Origin: CAZSDU01 sp964605775
GTDB lineage: Bacteria > Bacteroidota > Bacteroidia > Bacteroidales > FEN-979
Reading direction: 5' to 3'
Assembly: GCA_964605775.1 (NCBI GenBank)
Contig: CAZSDU010000029.1
Span: 1-35,259, forward strand
DNA length: 35,259 nucleotides
Under the pieces are notes generated by a model. It was given only the letters and a program-made list of their open reading frames with translations, made no database searches and was not told the DNA's origin. Below, in pieces: positions 15,270 to 25,585 of the stretch; positions within the stretch are counted from its first letter, which is position 1, and each line of letters begins with the position of its first letter. Position numbers and translations under genes: made by a program.

Positions 15270-16511
15270 ATGCCAATGAAGCCTTTACGAGATAAGAATA
15301 TTGGAGTCCAATCTTGGGGTTATCCATTGATTCTTTCCTTTGTTTTCCTTGTCATTCATTTGACAGCATTCACCCAGACGGACAGGGATAAGCTTCAGAA
15401 AACCAAAAAGCAGCTGGAGGATGAAATCCGCTATACTACCGAACTGCTTGAAAAAACCCAGCAGAATAAAAAAAGTTCCCTGAACAAACTCCAGATTCTA
15501 TCCAAACAGATAAAAAGCCGTGAAGCGTTAATTGATGCGATTAACCGGGAGTTGAACCAGGTTCAGACAGAAATTCTCACTGAAAATCATCAGATTGATA
15601 AAATGTCGCGACAGCTGGAAACTTTGCGGAATGAGTATGCCCGTATGATTTATCATGCATACCGGATGATGAATGGCCAGAATAAGCTGATGTTCATATT
15701 TTCAGCGAAAGATTTCAACCAGGCCTATCAACGTTTGAAATACTATCAGCAGTATGCTTCATATCGCCGCAGGCAGGCTGAACGGATTCACTCCACCCAA
15801 CTGACCCTCAACACTAAACGCAGGGAGCTGGAGCAGATAAAAAGTCAGAAATTATCACTGGTTCAGTCTCAGATTCATGAAAAGCAGAAACTGGATAAAG
15901 AAAAGCAGGAAAAGGCAAAATCTGTAAAAGAATATAGCAGTAAGGAAAAGCAATTACTGGCCACCCTCAGGGCCAAGCAACAGGCTGCACAGCGGCTGGA
16001 ATATGAAATTGAAAAACTGATCTCTGAAGATACACGGGCAAAAACACCTTCTGCCAAGCCGGGGCTCGAAATGACTCCAAAAGAAAGAGAACTGTCCAAT
16101 TCATTTTCAGCCAACCGGGGTAAATTGCCCTGGCCTTGCGAAAGGGGATTTATTTCCAGTTCTTTTGGTGAACACCCCCATCCCGTCCTAGAACATGTGA
16201 AGGTTAAAAACAATGGAATTGATATAATGACGGAAAGGGGTTCATTGGTCAAGGCCGTTTTTGGCGGCAAAGTCAGTCGGGTTATGTCTTTTCCGAACCT
16301 GAACAAAGTAGTGATTATACGTCATGGGGATTATCTTACGGTATATTCAAACCTGTCGGATGTAACGGTTAAAGAAGGTCAGGAAGTTTCGACCCGGCAG
16401 ACCATAGGCAGGGTTTTTTCATCCGCTGATGGATCAAAATCGGAATTGCATTTTGAAATATGGAAAGGTAAACTCATTCAGAATCCGGAAGTCTGGCTGA
16501 CGGGTAGATAA
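15270..16511 (+). CDS. EnvC-like murein hydrolase activator (degenerate M23/LytM)
   Basis: 413 residues: a hydrophobic export signal (about 16-35), a long coiled coil (about 38-260, e.g. DKLQKTKKQLEDEI and QKLDKEKQEKAKSV), then a LytM/M23 domain (about 285-413, from LPWPCERGFISSSFGEHPHP to LHFEIWKGKLIQNPEVWL). Active M23 enzymes bind zinc with HxxxD and HxH. Here the first site reads NNGIDI (Asn in place of His) and the second is LHFEIW, so zinc chemistry is very unlikely. This is the EnvC/NlpD pattern: the coiled coil recruits and the dead LytM domain switches on a separate amidase at the septum. No partner amidase is in the window. Confidence 0.9.
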   Translation: MPMKPLRDKNIGVQSWGYPLILSFVFLVIHLTAFTQTDRDKLQKTKKQLEDEIRYTTELLEKTQQNKKSSLNKLQILSKQIKSREALIDAINRELNQVQTEILTENHQIDKMSRQLETLRNEYARMIYHAYRMMNGQNKLMFIFSAKDFNQAYQRLKYYQQYASYRRRQAERIHSTQLTLNTKRRELEQIKSQKLSLVQSQIHEKQKLDKEKQEKAKSVKEYSSKEKQLLATLRAKQQAAQRLEYEIEKLISEDTRAKTPSAKPGLEMTPKERELSNSFSANRGKLPWPCERGFISSSFGEHPHPVLEHVKVKNNGIDIMTERGSLVKAVFGGKVSRVMSFPNLNKVVIIRHGDYLTVYSNLSDVTVKEGQEVSTRQTIGRVFSSADGSKSELHFEIWKGKLIQNPEVWLTGR

Positions 16512-16523
16512 CAGGAGGAAGCT

Positions 16524-17438
16524 TTGTTTGAACATCACATTGGGGAATTTGCAGCATTGCTGACTGCTGTTTTTTGGACCATCACCGCCCTTGCTTTTGA
16601 ATCGGCAAGCCGGAAAATCGGATCCATGATCGTTAATCTCCTCAGGTTAACTGTCGGATTTATTTTTTTAAGCCTGTTTACTTACTTCTACCGCGGCATA
16701 TTATTCCCGCTAGATGCATCGCCTCAAGCCTGGTTTTATCTCACATTGTCTGGTCTGATAGGATTTGTTTTCGGTGACCTTTGTTTATTTCAGGCCTTTG
16801 TTGTAATCGGAGCCAGGATTTCCATGCTTTTAATGGCGTTGGCACCGCCTATGACCGCTTTGATCGGATGGATGGTTTTGGATGAAACTCTGTCTTTGAA
16901 AAGTTGGATCGGAATGACCCTGACCATCATCGGAATAGCCCTGGTGGTATTAAAACGGGATCATCAGAAGGGGAATAAAAATAATTTTTCCGGGGTAAGG
17001 TTCAATTATCCGGTATGGGGTATTCTGCTTGGTCTTGGAGGCGCCATTGGTCAGGCAGCCGGATTGGTTCTCAGCAAATATGGCATGAAGGATTATGACA
17101 CTTTTGCTTCCACCCAGATCAGGGTCATAGCCGGCATGGTAGGATTTGGAATTTTATTCAGTTTCCTCGGCTTCTGGAAAGAAGCATTCCGTGCCCTGAC
17201 CATGCGAAAGCCCATGATTCAATTATCGCTCGGGGCCTTTTTCGGACCCTTTCTTGGGGTTTCATTTTCCCTGATCTCGATAAAATATGCCGATACCGGA
17301 ATTGCCGCAACCATCATGGCTCTTGTACCGGTACTGATCATTGCTCCTTCCAGGATTATCTATAAGGAAAAAATAACATTTAAAGAAGTCGCCGGAGCAA
17401 TTCTTGCCGTATCTGGCGTGGGGTTTTTCTTTCTTTGA
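16524..17438 (+). CDS. EamA/DMT-family transporter
   Basis: 304 residues with about ten membrane helices in two EamA halves (about 5-145 and 165-304). Typical pieces: FWTITALAFESASRKIG, LTLSGLIGFVFGDLCLFQA, MALAPPMTALIGWMVLDE and, in the second half, AATIMALVPVLIIAPSRIIY. It is an inner-membrane drug/metabolite carrier; substrate unknown. The start is TTG at 16524, chosen because a strong AGGAGG (16513-16518) lies five bases before it, unusual for this genome style, where such sites are mostly absent. It follows the EnvC-like stop by 12 bases and converges on the BNR gene with an 8-base gap. Confidence 0.88.
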   Translation: MFEHHIGEFAALLTAVFWTITALAFESASRKIGSMIVNLLRLTVGFIFLSLFTYFYRGILFPLDASPQAWFYLTLSGLIGFVFGDLCLFQAFVVIGARISMLLMALAPPMTALIGWMVLDETLSLKSWIGMTLTIIGIALVVLKRDHQKGNKNNFSGVRFNYPVWGILLGLGGAIGQAAGLVLSKYGMKDYDTFASTQIRVIAGMVGFGILFSFLGFWKEAFRALTMRKPMIQLSLGAFFGPFLGVSFSLISIKYADTGIAATIMALVPVLIIAPSRIIYKEKITFKEVAGAILAVSGVGFFFL

Positions 17439-17446
17439 AAGGTTAA

Positions 17447-20400
17447 TTATTTGATAAAAATTAATTTTTGATAATGCAAACGATAATCTTTTTCAAGGCT
17501 AAGAAAATAAACACCTGAAGAAAGTGACGAAAAATTGAATTTTTTCTTCCAAAAGCCCTGGTTAATATTTTCTTTCTTAAGATATAAAAGAGAATGGCTT
17601 GCATTTGACAAACTTATGGTCATTGGCCCGGGCTGAAGAGAATATACTTCCAAGGTAAAATGACCATCACCGGGGTTAGGATAAATTTCGATGATGGAAA
17701 AAAATTCCGGGTCGGGGAGGGCATCACAGTTTATCAGAAGATCCATGCTTTTACTTATCCTGCTGTAGTTGGCAAAAACGTTAAGTTTAAGACGGACAAC
17801 TCCGTTTAGAATGTCCCCGGGTCCAGGTGTATAGATGGGATTCAGCAAAGTGGCCGAGTCAAATTTCCCATCTCCGCTGCTGTTCCAAAGCAGGGAATCA
17901 AAACCGGATGCGATCGCCTTTAGCCGGTAGGTCTGACCGGGGCAGATGGTGTCGTTTTCACCGGCAGATACTTCCGGAAGCATTGGCGCAGGAAAAGTGA
18001 TCATATCCAGCCAGACTTTATCTTCTCCAACACTCAGGGCAACATCTTTCACGTATCTCCAGGTATAGTGATGTAATCCCCCGGCCACGGGAAAAGCAAG
18101 CCTGGTCCATGGATTGACTCCCGACCAGGCCCCCATGAATGTACTGTCGATGTAAAAAAACATAAAGTCGTAATCGACTTCTGTGGATGTTTTAAAATAA
18201 AAAGAAATACTGTCTTCAATGGCTGAGCAATAACTGACTGTAAGCTGGGAAGTCTGACCATGACCGATTTTACCGGATGCTGATGCATACAATCCCTCCC
18301 AGGGCAATTTATTGGTGATGGTCCAGTTGTTATTCCCGGAAAACTCCCAGGGGAATTTGTGAAAGCCATTCGACTCCCAGTCTTCTGCTATGATTCCGAT
18401 CACCTGCCGGAAGGTTTTTTTTCGGATATATTTTCCCGAGTTTACCTGATATTGCAAAAATACGGTAGTACCCAATGGCAGATCTTCATTTACTGTGGCT
18501 GTGAAGCAGGCATCTGAATACTGCCCCGGTAAGATTTCTCCCAAGGAAACGCTATCCTTATCAAGACTGATCAGGGGGGTATCGGTATTCAGCCGGCCTG
18601 TTACGGGATCACAGGGGAAAGCGCCGTTATTGTTATGGCTGATTACCAGGATTGCTGTTTCTCCGGGATCGAGATGACCATTGTAATTCCCCCCCCCGCT
18701 GTCAACCACGCGAAGTCCGGCAATGTTCAATCCGGGAGCCTGGGATTCGATGGAAAAATGGTTTAGCCAGTTCGTATCATTACCAGTTACCTGAATATCG
18801 ATACGGACACTGAGCTTATCGGGAATGGTATCTGATACCCTCAACGAAAAGCCATGGAGAATGGTTTTTACGGAATCCGCAAGGATTTCACCATAATCTG
18901 CCAGGCTGTCGGTGATTAGAATGTAGGGAGAAGGGGAAGTGATTTTTACCTGCACATCCTGAGCGGGCTGGTCTCCAACATTTTTCAGGCAGAGTGAAAG
19001 ATAAAGGGAGTCACCGTAATTCATTTTTTGTGAAGTTGATTTTCTTATTTCTTCCAGTTCATATGCATGAAATACGACCCAGGCCTGGCCGGGGGCAGGT
19101 CCCAGATCGAAGGGGGAAACATAGGCCATGGCCTTTCCCGTGCGGTTATCGGTCCAGATGGGATAAACTTTCATATTCCGCGATTGTATCCCAATATAAT
19201 CTCCGAAATAGCTAAAAGTGATTCCCGGGATTGGGGAAGGGGTAAAGGAAACATCGCTCACTTTCATGTCTGCCCATGACATTCCTCCGTCATGGGAACA
19301 GGAAACATAGGTTTCGCAATCGGTGGGAGGAAGGTTTCTGTCGTCATAATAGATGACGGCCAATCCTCCGGTGATAGGGTCGCAACAGATCCATGGAAAA
19401 AAATGCTGTTTTCCAAGTCCCGGAGCATCCTGGTTGACCCTCAAAGGGCTTGACCAGGTTTCTCCCTGGTCATCGGATCGGATAAGGTAAACATCGATAT
19501 CATTCCCGGTATTGACACCGGGAATTCCGATGTTTGTCCAGACGATATAGATTCTTCCCCGGTAAGGGCCGTTACTGTTGTCCACTGTCATGGAAGGGAA
19601 AGAATTTACCCTCATATTTTTTCCGGTCAGGCTGGCACGGATGCCTTTGATGTTATCGACAATACGCCGGGCAGGGGTAAAAATTCCTCCTCCATCGATG
19701 GATTTAGTAAATCCCAGAGCCACTTCATCGGAAGGCCAGGTATCATAAATACTCCACACGGCATATACTTCACCCATCGGTCCTGTTTGTATATTTACGC
19801 CATGATTCAATTTTCCGGCTGAGACTGCCCGACTGAGGGTATAGGGTGAAGACCATTGAATTCCCCGGTTTACGGAACGGGATAGCTGAACCTGATTGGT
19901 GTCGGAAGAACCCGGAATAAAATTCGTCCAGGCATCATAAAGGTTGCCCGTAAACGGACTTCCCGGTGCATTATCAATCCAGAGATGATTTTTATCGAGG
20001 AGACCATATACGTTGGTAGGCCCAGGAAAAACGACTACCTCATGCCAGGATTTTCCTCTATCATCGCTGAAGGCAACAGATTGCCCGCCATCGTTGCTGA
20101 TTTTTCCAACATATAAACGTCCATTCAAATCAATGGCCGTGGCAGGGTCTCCGGCGTTTTCCTTTCCCACTCCCCTCAGACTTCCGTCCCATGACTGTGC
20201 CCCATCCGGAGAAAATAAACCATCTGCCCCATATTTGTCCTCAGCATAATGATCAACCCAGTTGCTTGAATTGTTTGAATTCAGCATCATTCCTTCTTCC
20301 TGCGGGTCGATAAAAATGGAATTTTCACTCTGGGTGACAGAATCCAGATCGCTGATCGGAATATCCGGTGAATTCTGAAGGGGTATTGCTGTTCCGAAAA

Positions 20401-20620
20401 TCTCACTGTTGGTAAAAGTGGCTGGTCTTACAGGATAAACCAAGCCTGGTTTGACAAATCCGAACTGAACCATCTCCTTCCAGTATCCGATATTATCAAT
20501 TCTTGTATTTACAAAACCTTTTCCGGCAGGGGTGATTTCAGGCAGTTTACCAGGTCGCTGGGAATGACCCCAAGGGGTAATTAAAATCAGTAAAAAAATC
20601 AGAAGAATAATTTTCTGCAT
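17447..20620 (-). CDS. T9SS-exported BNR/Asp-box (sialidase-like propeller) protein
   Basis: 1057 residues from ATG 20620, selected because it begins a clean signal peptide (MQKIILLIFLLILITPWGHS); the frame opens 22 codons earlier. Residues about 150-520 carry repeated Asp-box motifs: SDDRGKSWHEV, SVNRGIQWSSP, SDDQGETWSSP, SHDGGMSWADM, marking a sialidase-type beta-propeller. True sialidase activity needs an Arg triad that I cannot confirm, so glycosidase function is open. Next come CARDB-like beta domains (LYLSLCLKNVGDQPAQDVQV), a jelly-roll-like segment (WESNGFHKFPWEFSGNNNW) and a C-terminal T9SS sorting domain (IEIYPNPGDGHFTLEV ... YHQKLIFIK-like end). It is likely surface-bound or secreted. 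Divergent from the CNNM gene. Confidence 0.82.
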   Translation of the reverse strand: MQKIILLIFLLILITPWGHSQRPGKLPEITPAGKGFVNTRIDNIGYWKEMVQFGFVKPGLVYPVRPATFTNSEIFGTAIPLQNSPDIPISDLDSVTQSENSIFIDPQEEGMMLNSNNSSNWVDHYAEDKYGADGLFSPDGAQSWDGSLRGVGKENAGDPATAIDLNGRLYVGKISNDGGQSVAFSDDRGKSWHEVVVFPGPTNVYGLLDKNHLWIDNAPGSPFTGNLYDAWTNFIPGSSDTNQVQLSRSVNRGIQWSSPYTLSRAVSAGKLNHGVNIQTGPMGEVYAVWSIYDTWPSDEVALGFTKSIDGGGIFTPARRIVDNIKGIRASLTGKNMRVNSFPSMTVDNSNGPYRGRIYIVWTNIGIPGVNTGNDIDVYLIRSDDQGETWSSPLRVNQDAPGLGKQHFFPWICCDPITGGLAVIYYDDRNLPPTDCETYVSCSHDGGMSWADMKVSDVSFTPSPIPGITFSYFGDYIGIQSRNMKVYPIWTDNRTGKAMAYVSPFDLGPAPGQAWVVFHAYELEEIRKSTSQKMNYGDSLYLSLCLKNVGDQPAQDVQVKITSPSPYILITDSLADYGEILADSVKTILHGFSLRVSDTIPDKLSVRIDIQVTGNDTNWLNHFSIESQAPGLNIAGLRVVDSGGGNYNGHLDPGETAILVISHNNNGAFPCDPVTGRLNTDTPLISLDKDSVSLGEILPGQYSDACFTATVNEDLPLGTTVFLQYQVNSGKYIRKKTFRQVIGIIAEDWESNGFHKFPWEFSGNNNWTITNKLPWEGLYASASGKIGHGQTSQLTVSYCSAIEDSISFYFKTSTEVDYDFMFFYIDSTFMGAWSGVNPWTRLAFPVAGGLHHYTWRYVKDVALSVGEDKVWLDMITFPAPMLPEVSAGENDTICPGQTYRLKAIASGFDSLLWNSSGDGKFDSATLLNPIYTPGPGDILNGVVRLKLNVFANYSRISKSMDLLINCDALPDPEFFSIIEIYPNPGDGHFTLEVYSLQPGPMTISLSNASHSLLYLKKENINQGFWKKKFNFSSLSSGVYFLSLEKDYRLHYQKLIFIK

Positions 20621-20643
20621 GATGGAATTTCTGTTGTCCAAAA

Positions 20644-20672
20644 CAAAGGTACAAAGGGTTTGCATATCTTTG
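20644..20672. promoter_or_regulatory. Divergent -7 boxes between the BNR and CNNM genes
   Basis: On the minus strand TACCTTTG (20651-20644) faces the BNR gene; on the + strand TATCTTTG (20665-20672) faces the CNNM gene. Both fit TAnnTTTG and lie 23 and 28 bases before the chosen starts, which supports the start at 20620. Confidence 0.55.
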
Positions 20673-20700
20673 TAGTTTGAAATCAATAAAATAGAAAATC

Positions 20701-21987
20701 ATGAGTACTGCTGTTTTTGTGCTTTTATGTTTATTTCTCATTAACGGGATACTGGTCATGACAGAAATAGCCCTGGTTTCTGCCCGGAAATCAAAACTGG
20801 ATTACGATGCCCAGGCAGGGGATAAACTGGCAAAACTTGCCCTGGAGCAGGCCAATAACCCCTCGAAGATCTTGTCCACCATTCAGGTTGGCGTGACCCT
20901 GATTGGTATTCTGACCGGAGTGTTTTCTGCGGCTGAGTTTTCACGGAACGCTTCGGAATTATTGATGCAAGCAGGGCTTTCCCCCTCCCTGAGCAGCTCC
21001 CTTTCAGTATTGATCATTGTAACGCTGGTCACATTTTTTTCAATGCTGATCGGCGAACTAGTTCCCAAAAAAATAGGATTGGTTAATCCCGAACGCATTA
21101 TCAAGTTGATGATCCGCCCTGTCCTTGCACTCGCCTATCTGACCTATCCGATAAGCTGGGTGCTTTCCGTCTGCAGCGATTTTATCCTGAAATTACTGAG
21201 GATCAAACCTTCCGTGGACTCAAAGGTTACAGAAGAGGAGATCAAGGCCATGATACAGGAAGGCACGGAAGACGGAGAAGTACAGGAAATCGAGCAGGAT
21301 ATTGTGGGCAGGGTTTTTCATTTGGGTGACCGGAAAATCGAATCCCTGATGACCCACCATTCTGATCTGATTTGGTTGGACATCCATGATACCGCCGGAC
21401 AGATGAGGGAAAAAATGCGAGACCAGCTTCATTCGGTTTATCCGGTATGCAGAGGAGATCTGGATGATGTTGTTGGCGTGGTATTCATCAAAGATATTTT
21501 TTTAGATAACATCTGCCAGGAAAATTTTGATTTGCAGCAGCAGATCAAGCCCGCCCAGTTTATCCTGGAAACTTTGTCGGCTTATGAAACCCTTGAGTTA
21601 TTCAAGCAAAACAAAATACATTACGGATTGGTGATCGATGAATACGGTTCCACCGTTGGCATGGTAACATTGAATGATATCCTGGAAGCCATCGTCGGTG
21701 ATTTTAATGAACCCAGTCCGGATGAACTTCAGATTACCCAAAGGGAGGACGGAAGCTGGCTGGCTGATGGTCAAATGCCGTTTTACGAATTCGCCTATGA
21801 ATTTAATATTAAAGGTTTCGATAAAGGGAAAATAAAATTCAATACCCTTGCCGGTTTGGCTATGAGTGTTCTAAGACATGTTCCAAAACCGGGTGAAAAG
21901 TTCAGATGGAAGGACTTTGAATTTGAGATCATCGATTTGGATGGGAACCGCATTGATAAACTGATCATCAAGCGATCGGAAAAATAA
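20701..21987 (+). CDS. CNNM/CorC-type membrane protein (hemolysin family)
   Basis: 428 residues. N-terminal DUF21/CNNM membrane domain (about 1-190; INGILVMTEIALVSARKSKL, STIQVGVTLIGILTGVFSAA, LIGELVPKKIGLVNPERI), two CBS domains (about 205-335; RKIESLMTHHSDLIWLD, HYGLVIDEYGSTVGMVTLND) and a C-terminal CorC/HlyC domain (about 345-428; LADGQMPFYEFAYEFNI). Family members act in magnesium or other cation export and are often misnamed hemolysins. CBS domains probably sense adenine nucleotides. It sits in the inner membrane. Its downstream hairpin has its T-run on the opposite strand, so its own terminator is uncertain. Confidence 0.93.
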   Translation: MSTAVFVLLCLFLINGILVMTEIALVSARKSKLDYDAQAGDKLAKLALEQANNPSKILSTIQVGVTLIGILTGVFSAAEFSRNASELLMQAGLSPSLSSSLSVLIIVTLVTFFSMLIGELVPKKIGLVNPERIIKLMIRPVLALAYLTYPISWVLSVCSDFILKLLRIKPSVDSKVTEEEIKAMIQEGTEDGEVQEIEQDIVGRVFHLGDRKIESLMTHHSDLIWLDIHDTAGQMREKMRDQLHSVYPVCRGDLDDVVGVVFIKDIFLDNICQENFDLQQQIKPAQFILETLSAYETLELFKQNKIHYGLVIDEYGSTVGMVTLNDILEAIVGDFNEPSPDELQITQREDGSWLADGQMPFYEFAYEFNIKGFDKGKIKFNTLAGLAMSVLRHVPKPGEKFRWKDFEFEIIDLDGNRIDKLIIKRSEK

Positions 21988-22018
21988 AAAAAGAAGCTGC
22001 CCGGAGGGGACAGCTTCT
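21981..22018 (-). terminator. Rho-independent terminator of the C25 peptidase operon
   Basis: On the minus strand AGAAGCTG (22018-22011) pairs with CAGCTTCT (21999-21992), with extra CCC/GGG pairing inside, followed by TTTTTTATTTTT. It starts 20 bases past the stop of the peptidase gene at 22039. Confidence 0.85.
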
Positions 22019-22038
22019 CAAAAAAGTAAGCAGCAATA

Positions 22039-25000
22039 CTATTTCCCGATCACGATACGGGTTGAATTGGAAATGTGCTCATTTTCCAGTTTCAGCAGAT
22101 AAATACCGCCGGGTAAAGCAGATAAATCAATCACCCGGTGCAGTTTGCCCGGAATGTTGACATGCTGATCCCTGTAGACGATGTTGCCAATGGTATTATA
22201 AATGGTGATACTGATGATCGCATTTTGTTCAAAGGAAAGATCGAGGTTGATCTTACCGCTTGTCGGATTCGGGTAAACTTCATAGTGGAATTTATCATTT
22301 TCTCCTATACCCACCGGGGCATAAACCGTCACTTCTTTCACTTCAGAGACCGGTCCGGGACAATCCTGGTTGGTAGCTGAGACAGAAATACCGGCAACTC
22401 CCCTGAAAGTCGGGGTCCAGATGACGGTGCCGTTAAGACCTGTTCCGGAAATCGTTCCGGCTTCTGTGGGTAAAATTCCCCAAGCGTATGCAGTGGCGCC
22501 GGGAACTTCAGGGATGGTGAATTCGGAAGTGCTGACTTTATTCAGGTTCACACTGTCGGCTCCGGCTGGTTGGTCCGGCGCAACAGGAGTGGCCAGGACA
22601 CTGACATCAAACGCATTTGAAATTTCACCTTTCCCGCAGGCATTGACTCCGCTGACCTGAAGACTGAGTGTACCGGTGTATCCAGGGGAGACCTCAAGGA
22701 TCACGGAGGCTTCATCACCACTAACGGTTCCTGCTTCAACCGGGGTCACTGCCCAGGCATAGGAGGTGGCATCGGTTGATCCGGTAGTCGAATATTCCGG
22801 AGAGCTTTGTCCCTGGCAAATCTGAATGGGTCCTGTGGGATCAGCAGCTTTTCCGGGGATATCGGGAACCACGATTTCCATGGTGTGAAGATCGGTACAT
22901 CCAATGGCATTGAAAACCGTCAGGCTGACCAGATAAGTCCCGGGCAGGGCATAAGTATGCGATGGGTTTTGCAGATAGGAGGTATCGGCTTCACCCGATG
23001 CAGGATCACCAAAAGTCCATTCCCAGCTTGAAATTGTACTGCCATGAGGATTAGAATTGTCGGTAAAGGTACTTTCCTCCCCCGGGCAATTGATGGTAGT
23101 TGTAAAAGCAGCTTCCGGGTAGTCAAAAACATGAATATAGGCTGTTTTTGTAGTGGAGACAGGATCCGCACCGGTTTTCTGTATGGTCAGGGTAACATCA
23201 TAGTCTCCTGCCGTACTGTAAACGATTCCGGTAGGGTTCTGAAGGGTTGAAGTAGAGGGTACCCCTCCGTTAAATACCCATTGCCAGCTTTCGGGGTTAC
23301 CTCCTGAAAGATCCGAAAAATCAGCGTTGGCGCCAATGCACATGGCGGTATGATTTGCAGTGAAATTGGCTACCAGCTGTGTCGAATTGACACTGGCCAT
23401 GCCGGTATAACGGAAGAAGTTTTGTTTGGTGACGGTGATTAAAACCTGTGTTCCCACGGAGAGTACAGGGATCGGAATGATAACCGGTCCACCGGCAATA
23501 CCAGTAGCAGTGGCAATAATTTCCGAATTCACGGTTAAGGCAATCAGCGCGCCTTCATTGGCTTGAACAGGAAATTCTGTACTGCCATATTCAATGATGG
23601 GGCTGTGGTTAACGGTAAGCTGTTGAGGAATGGTGCAATAAACCACCTGGAAAGCTTCTCCCAGCATGTGGAAGAGGTTAAAGGTAACCGTTTTATCTCC
23701 GGGATTCGAGGGCCATGATGACTGTTTCAGGAAGTATTTCCCGGCTGCATTACCGAAAGCAGGCAGGACACCTCTTGAAGGAGGAGTGGTACCATATTCA
23801 GGCATAAAATCAGGGAACAAATTATCAAACATTCCCCAGACAAAGGTATCGTTGACAAAGGAGTAAGAAACCTCAGTGGGGCAAACAATCCCCAAGGCGC
23901 CGGCATTATGTCCGTTTTTAGTGTGACGTACAAACTTTTCGCCAAAACATTCTGAAGAACGGTGATAGGCGCCAGTCTGGCAATTAATAGAGAACACAAA
24001 TGGCAGAACAGTGTTTGTCAATTGGCTGATGTTAGAATTCGAATAAGCCGGTTCTCCCCATCCTGTATATTCGCCATGATCCCTGTGAAGCAGCATAAAC
24101 GCGCCGGAATCAATAGCGTTGGTGATTTTTGCAGCGTTTCCTCCTGACCATCCACCTAATTCTGAAGGTGTAGCAGGAATATATCCCAAACCACCGGGTC
24201 CGAAATAACTGGTAATTGATGAAGTATTGCTGGCGGTGGACCAGGTGGAACCCGGTGTCCCTTCATAAATTGCGTTGATTCTGCGGGGATGTTTATTCCA
24301 GACATTTCTGAAATATCCTCCTACGATTTCCGAGCAAAGCTGGAACCACCGAACTGTCTGCCAACCCAAAGCCGAAATGGGCTTGTCGTACACCAGGGGA
24401 TCTACCGAAGGATTCCGTTCGTTTTCGAGGAATTTGGTGATCAGCACCTGTAACTGATTGGCATCATTGGCCACGATACGGGAAAAAACCACATCCGGTA
24501 ACTTGTCCCCGTTCACATCGGCGTATTGGTTGTCGGAGGCAAAATTAGGATAGCTTGCTGGATGGGTTAACAAGGGAGAGATGATGTTTTTTGTTGCATC
24601 TGAACCATAGTCGGCTAACAGAACGCAGGCAACAGGTTTAATGGACCAGGTGTTATAAGCATTGTCGATAAAGCTTTCAATGGCGCTAACGGTATTGCCA
24701 CCCACATCATCCAGGGTGAAAACTTTGGCGAGTATCCCCTGTTCACTGCGAAATTTCCTTACGGTATCTGCCCAGGACTGGAAGCTTGAGCCTGTCGGAG
24801 TAATGATGATATATTCACATTCATTATCCTTTAATCCTTTGGTGTTGATATGGGATTGAAGCCTTTTATGGTAATCAATGGCGGGCAGTGAAGCATAGTT
24901 TAAAATATTATCTTCCATGATGGGATCCCACCAGGAACTGCGAAAAGCGGGATCTCCGAATACCCCGTTACCTCCTTCAAAATCGATCTCCACTTTAAGG

Positions 25001-25554
25001 TCGCGATAAACAACCAGATTTTTGGTCACAGGGTTGTACTGAAACGGAGTGATTCCGAGAATGACCACATCAACACCGCGTATTTGCTGAATGTCGGAAA
25101 GCTGAACCGGGGATTCAGGATAAAAAGTATTTTTTGAATAAACTTCCGGGTTTTTAATCAGGGGATAATCAGGTTCCAGATCGGTAGGAATTTTTGGCGC
25201 TGGTGCAATGTCTATATTGTGAAATGTTTCAACACGCTGGGAAACGATCCTGAAATGAGGAGTGGCCCCATTGGGCATGGCAATATACCTTCCATTCCCC
25301 GGGAGGTTGGGCATTCCTTCTTCATTGGGAAGAAAAGTGCCTGGCAATTTAATGTTTTGCATGATTTTACCTTCCACCTCAACCGGGCTGAATTCAAATG
25401 TGCGGATGGAATGAACCACCTGAACGGAAGCAGACTGGTTATCGGTAAGGTTAAAACCGGCTTTACCCCATGCATCGGGGTAATCATGTTTTTGCGCCCG
25501 GGCAAAAACGACCAGGATCAAAAGCAAGCCTAAAAGGGTAGTGATTTTTTTCAT
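22039..25554 (-). CDS. Gingipain-like C25 cysteine peptidase with PKD and T9SS domains
   Basis: 1171 residues. Signal peptide MKKITTLLGLLLILVVFARAQ; an N-terminal propeptide-like region (about 30-220); a C25 catalytic domain (about 245-620) with the His in LLHRDHGEYTGW (about residue 490) and the Cys in FSINCQTGAYHRS (about 525); an Ig-like beta domain; two PKD domains (ANFTANHTAMC..., FTTTINCPGEEST...) and two further Ig/PKD-like repeats; finally a T9SS sorting domain (YEVYPNPTSGKINLDL to STRIVIGK). It is expected to cross the outer membrane by the type IX system and digest proteins at the surface. It follows the second C25 gene by 31 bases, so they are likely one operon ending at the terminator at 21981. 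Cleavage specificity (Arg or Lys) cannot be told. Confidence 0.9.
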   Translation of the reverse strand: MKKITTLLGLLLILVVFARAQKHDYPDAWGKAGFNLTDNQSASVQVVHSIRTFEFSPVEVEGKIMQNIKLPGTFLPNEEGMPNLPGNGRYIAMPNGATPHFRIVSQRVETFHNIDIAPAPKIPTDLEPDYPLIKNPEVYSKNTFYPESPVQLSDIQQIRGVDVVILGITPFQYNPVTKNLVVYRDLKVEIDFEGGNGVFGDPAFRSSWWDPIMEDNILNYASLPAIDYHKRLQSHINTKGLKDNECEYIIITPTGSSFQSWADTVRKFRSEQGILAKVFTLDDVGGNTVSAIESFIDNAYNTWSIKPVACVLLADYGSDATKNIISPLLTHPASYPNFASDNQYADVNGDKLPDVVFSRIVANDANQLQVLITKFLENERNPSVDPLVYDKPISALGWQTVRWFQLCSEIVGGYFRNVWNKHPRRINAIYEGTPGSTWSTASNTSSITSYFGPGGLGYIPATPSELGGWSGGNAAKITNAIDSGAFMLLHRDHGEYTGWGEPAYSNSNISQLTNTVLPFVFSINCQTGAYHRSSECFGEKFVRHTKNGHNAGALGIVCPTEVSYSFVNDTFVWGMFDNLFPDFMPEYGTTPPSRGVLPAFGNAAGKYFLKQSSWPSNPGDKTVTFNLFHMLGEAFQVVYCTIPQQLTVNHSPIIEYGSTEFPVQANEGALIALTVNSEIIATATGIAGGPVIIPIPVLSVGTQVLITVTKQNFFRYTGMASVNSTQLVANFTANHTAMCIGANADFSDLSGGNPESWQWVFNGGVPSTSTLQNPTGIVYSTAGDYDVTLTIQKTGADPVSTTKTAYIHVFDYPEAAFTTTINCPGEESTFTDNSNPHGSTISSWEWTFGDPASGEADTSYLQNPSHTYALPGTYLVSLTVFNAIGCTDLHTMEIVVPDIPGKAADPTGPIQICQGQSSPEYSTTGSTDATSYAWAVTPVEAGTVSGDEASVILEVSPGYTGTLSLQVSGVNACGKGEISNAFDVSVLATPVAPDQPAGADSVNLNKVSTSEFTIPEVPGATAYAWGILPTEAGTISGTGLNGTVIWTPTFRGVAGISVSATNQDCPGPVSEVKEVTVYAPVGIGENDKFHYEVYPNPTSGKINLDLSFEQNAIISITIYNTIGNIVYRDQHVNIPGKLHRVIDLSALPGGIYLLKLENEHISNSTRIVIGK

Positions 25555-25585
25555 AATTACTTGGGGTTGTTGGTGAAATTTAAAA

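Noticed and set aside
15270..16511. Active M23 metallopeptidase
   Set aside because: Key zinc ligands are replaced (NNGIDI and LHFEIW), so an activator role is the better reading.
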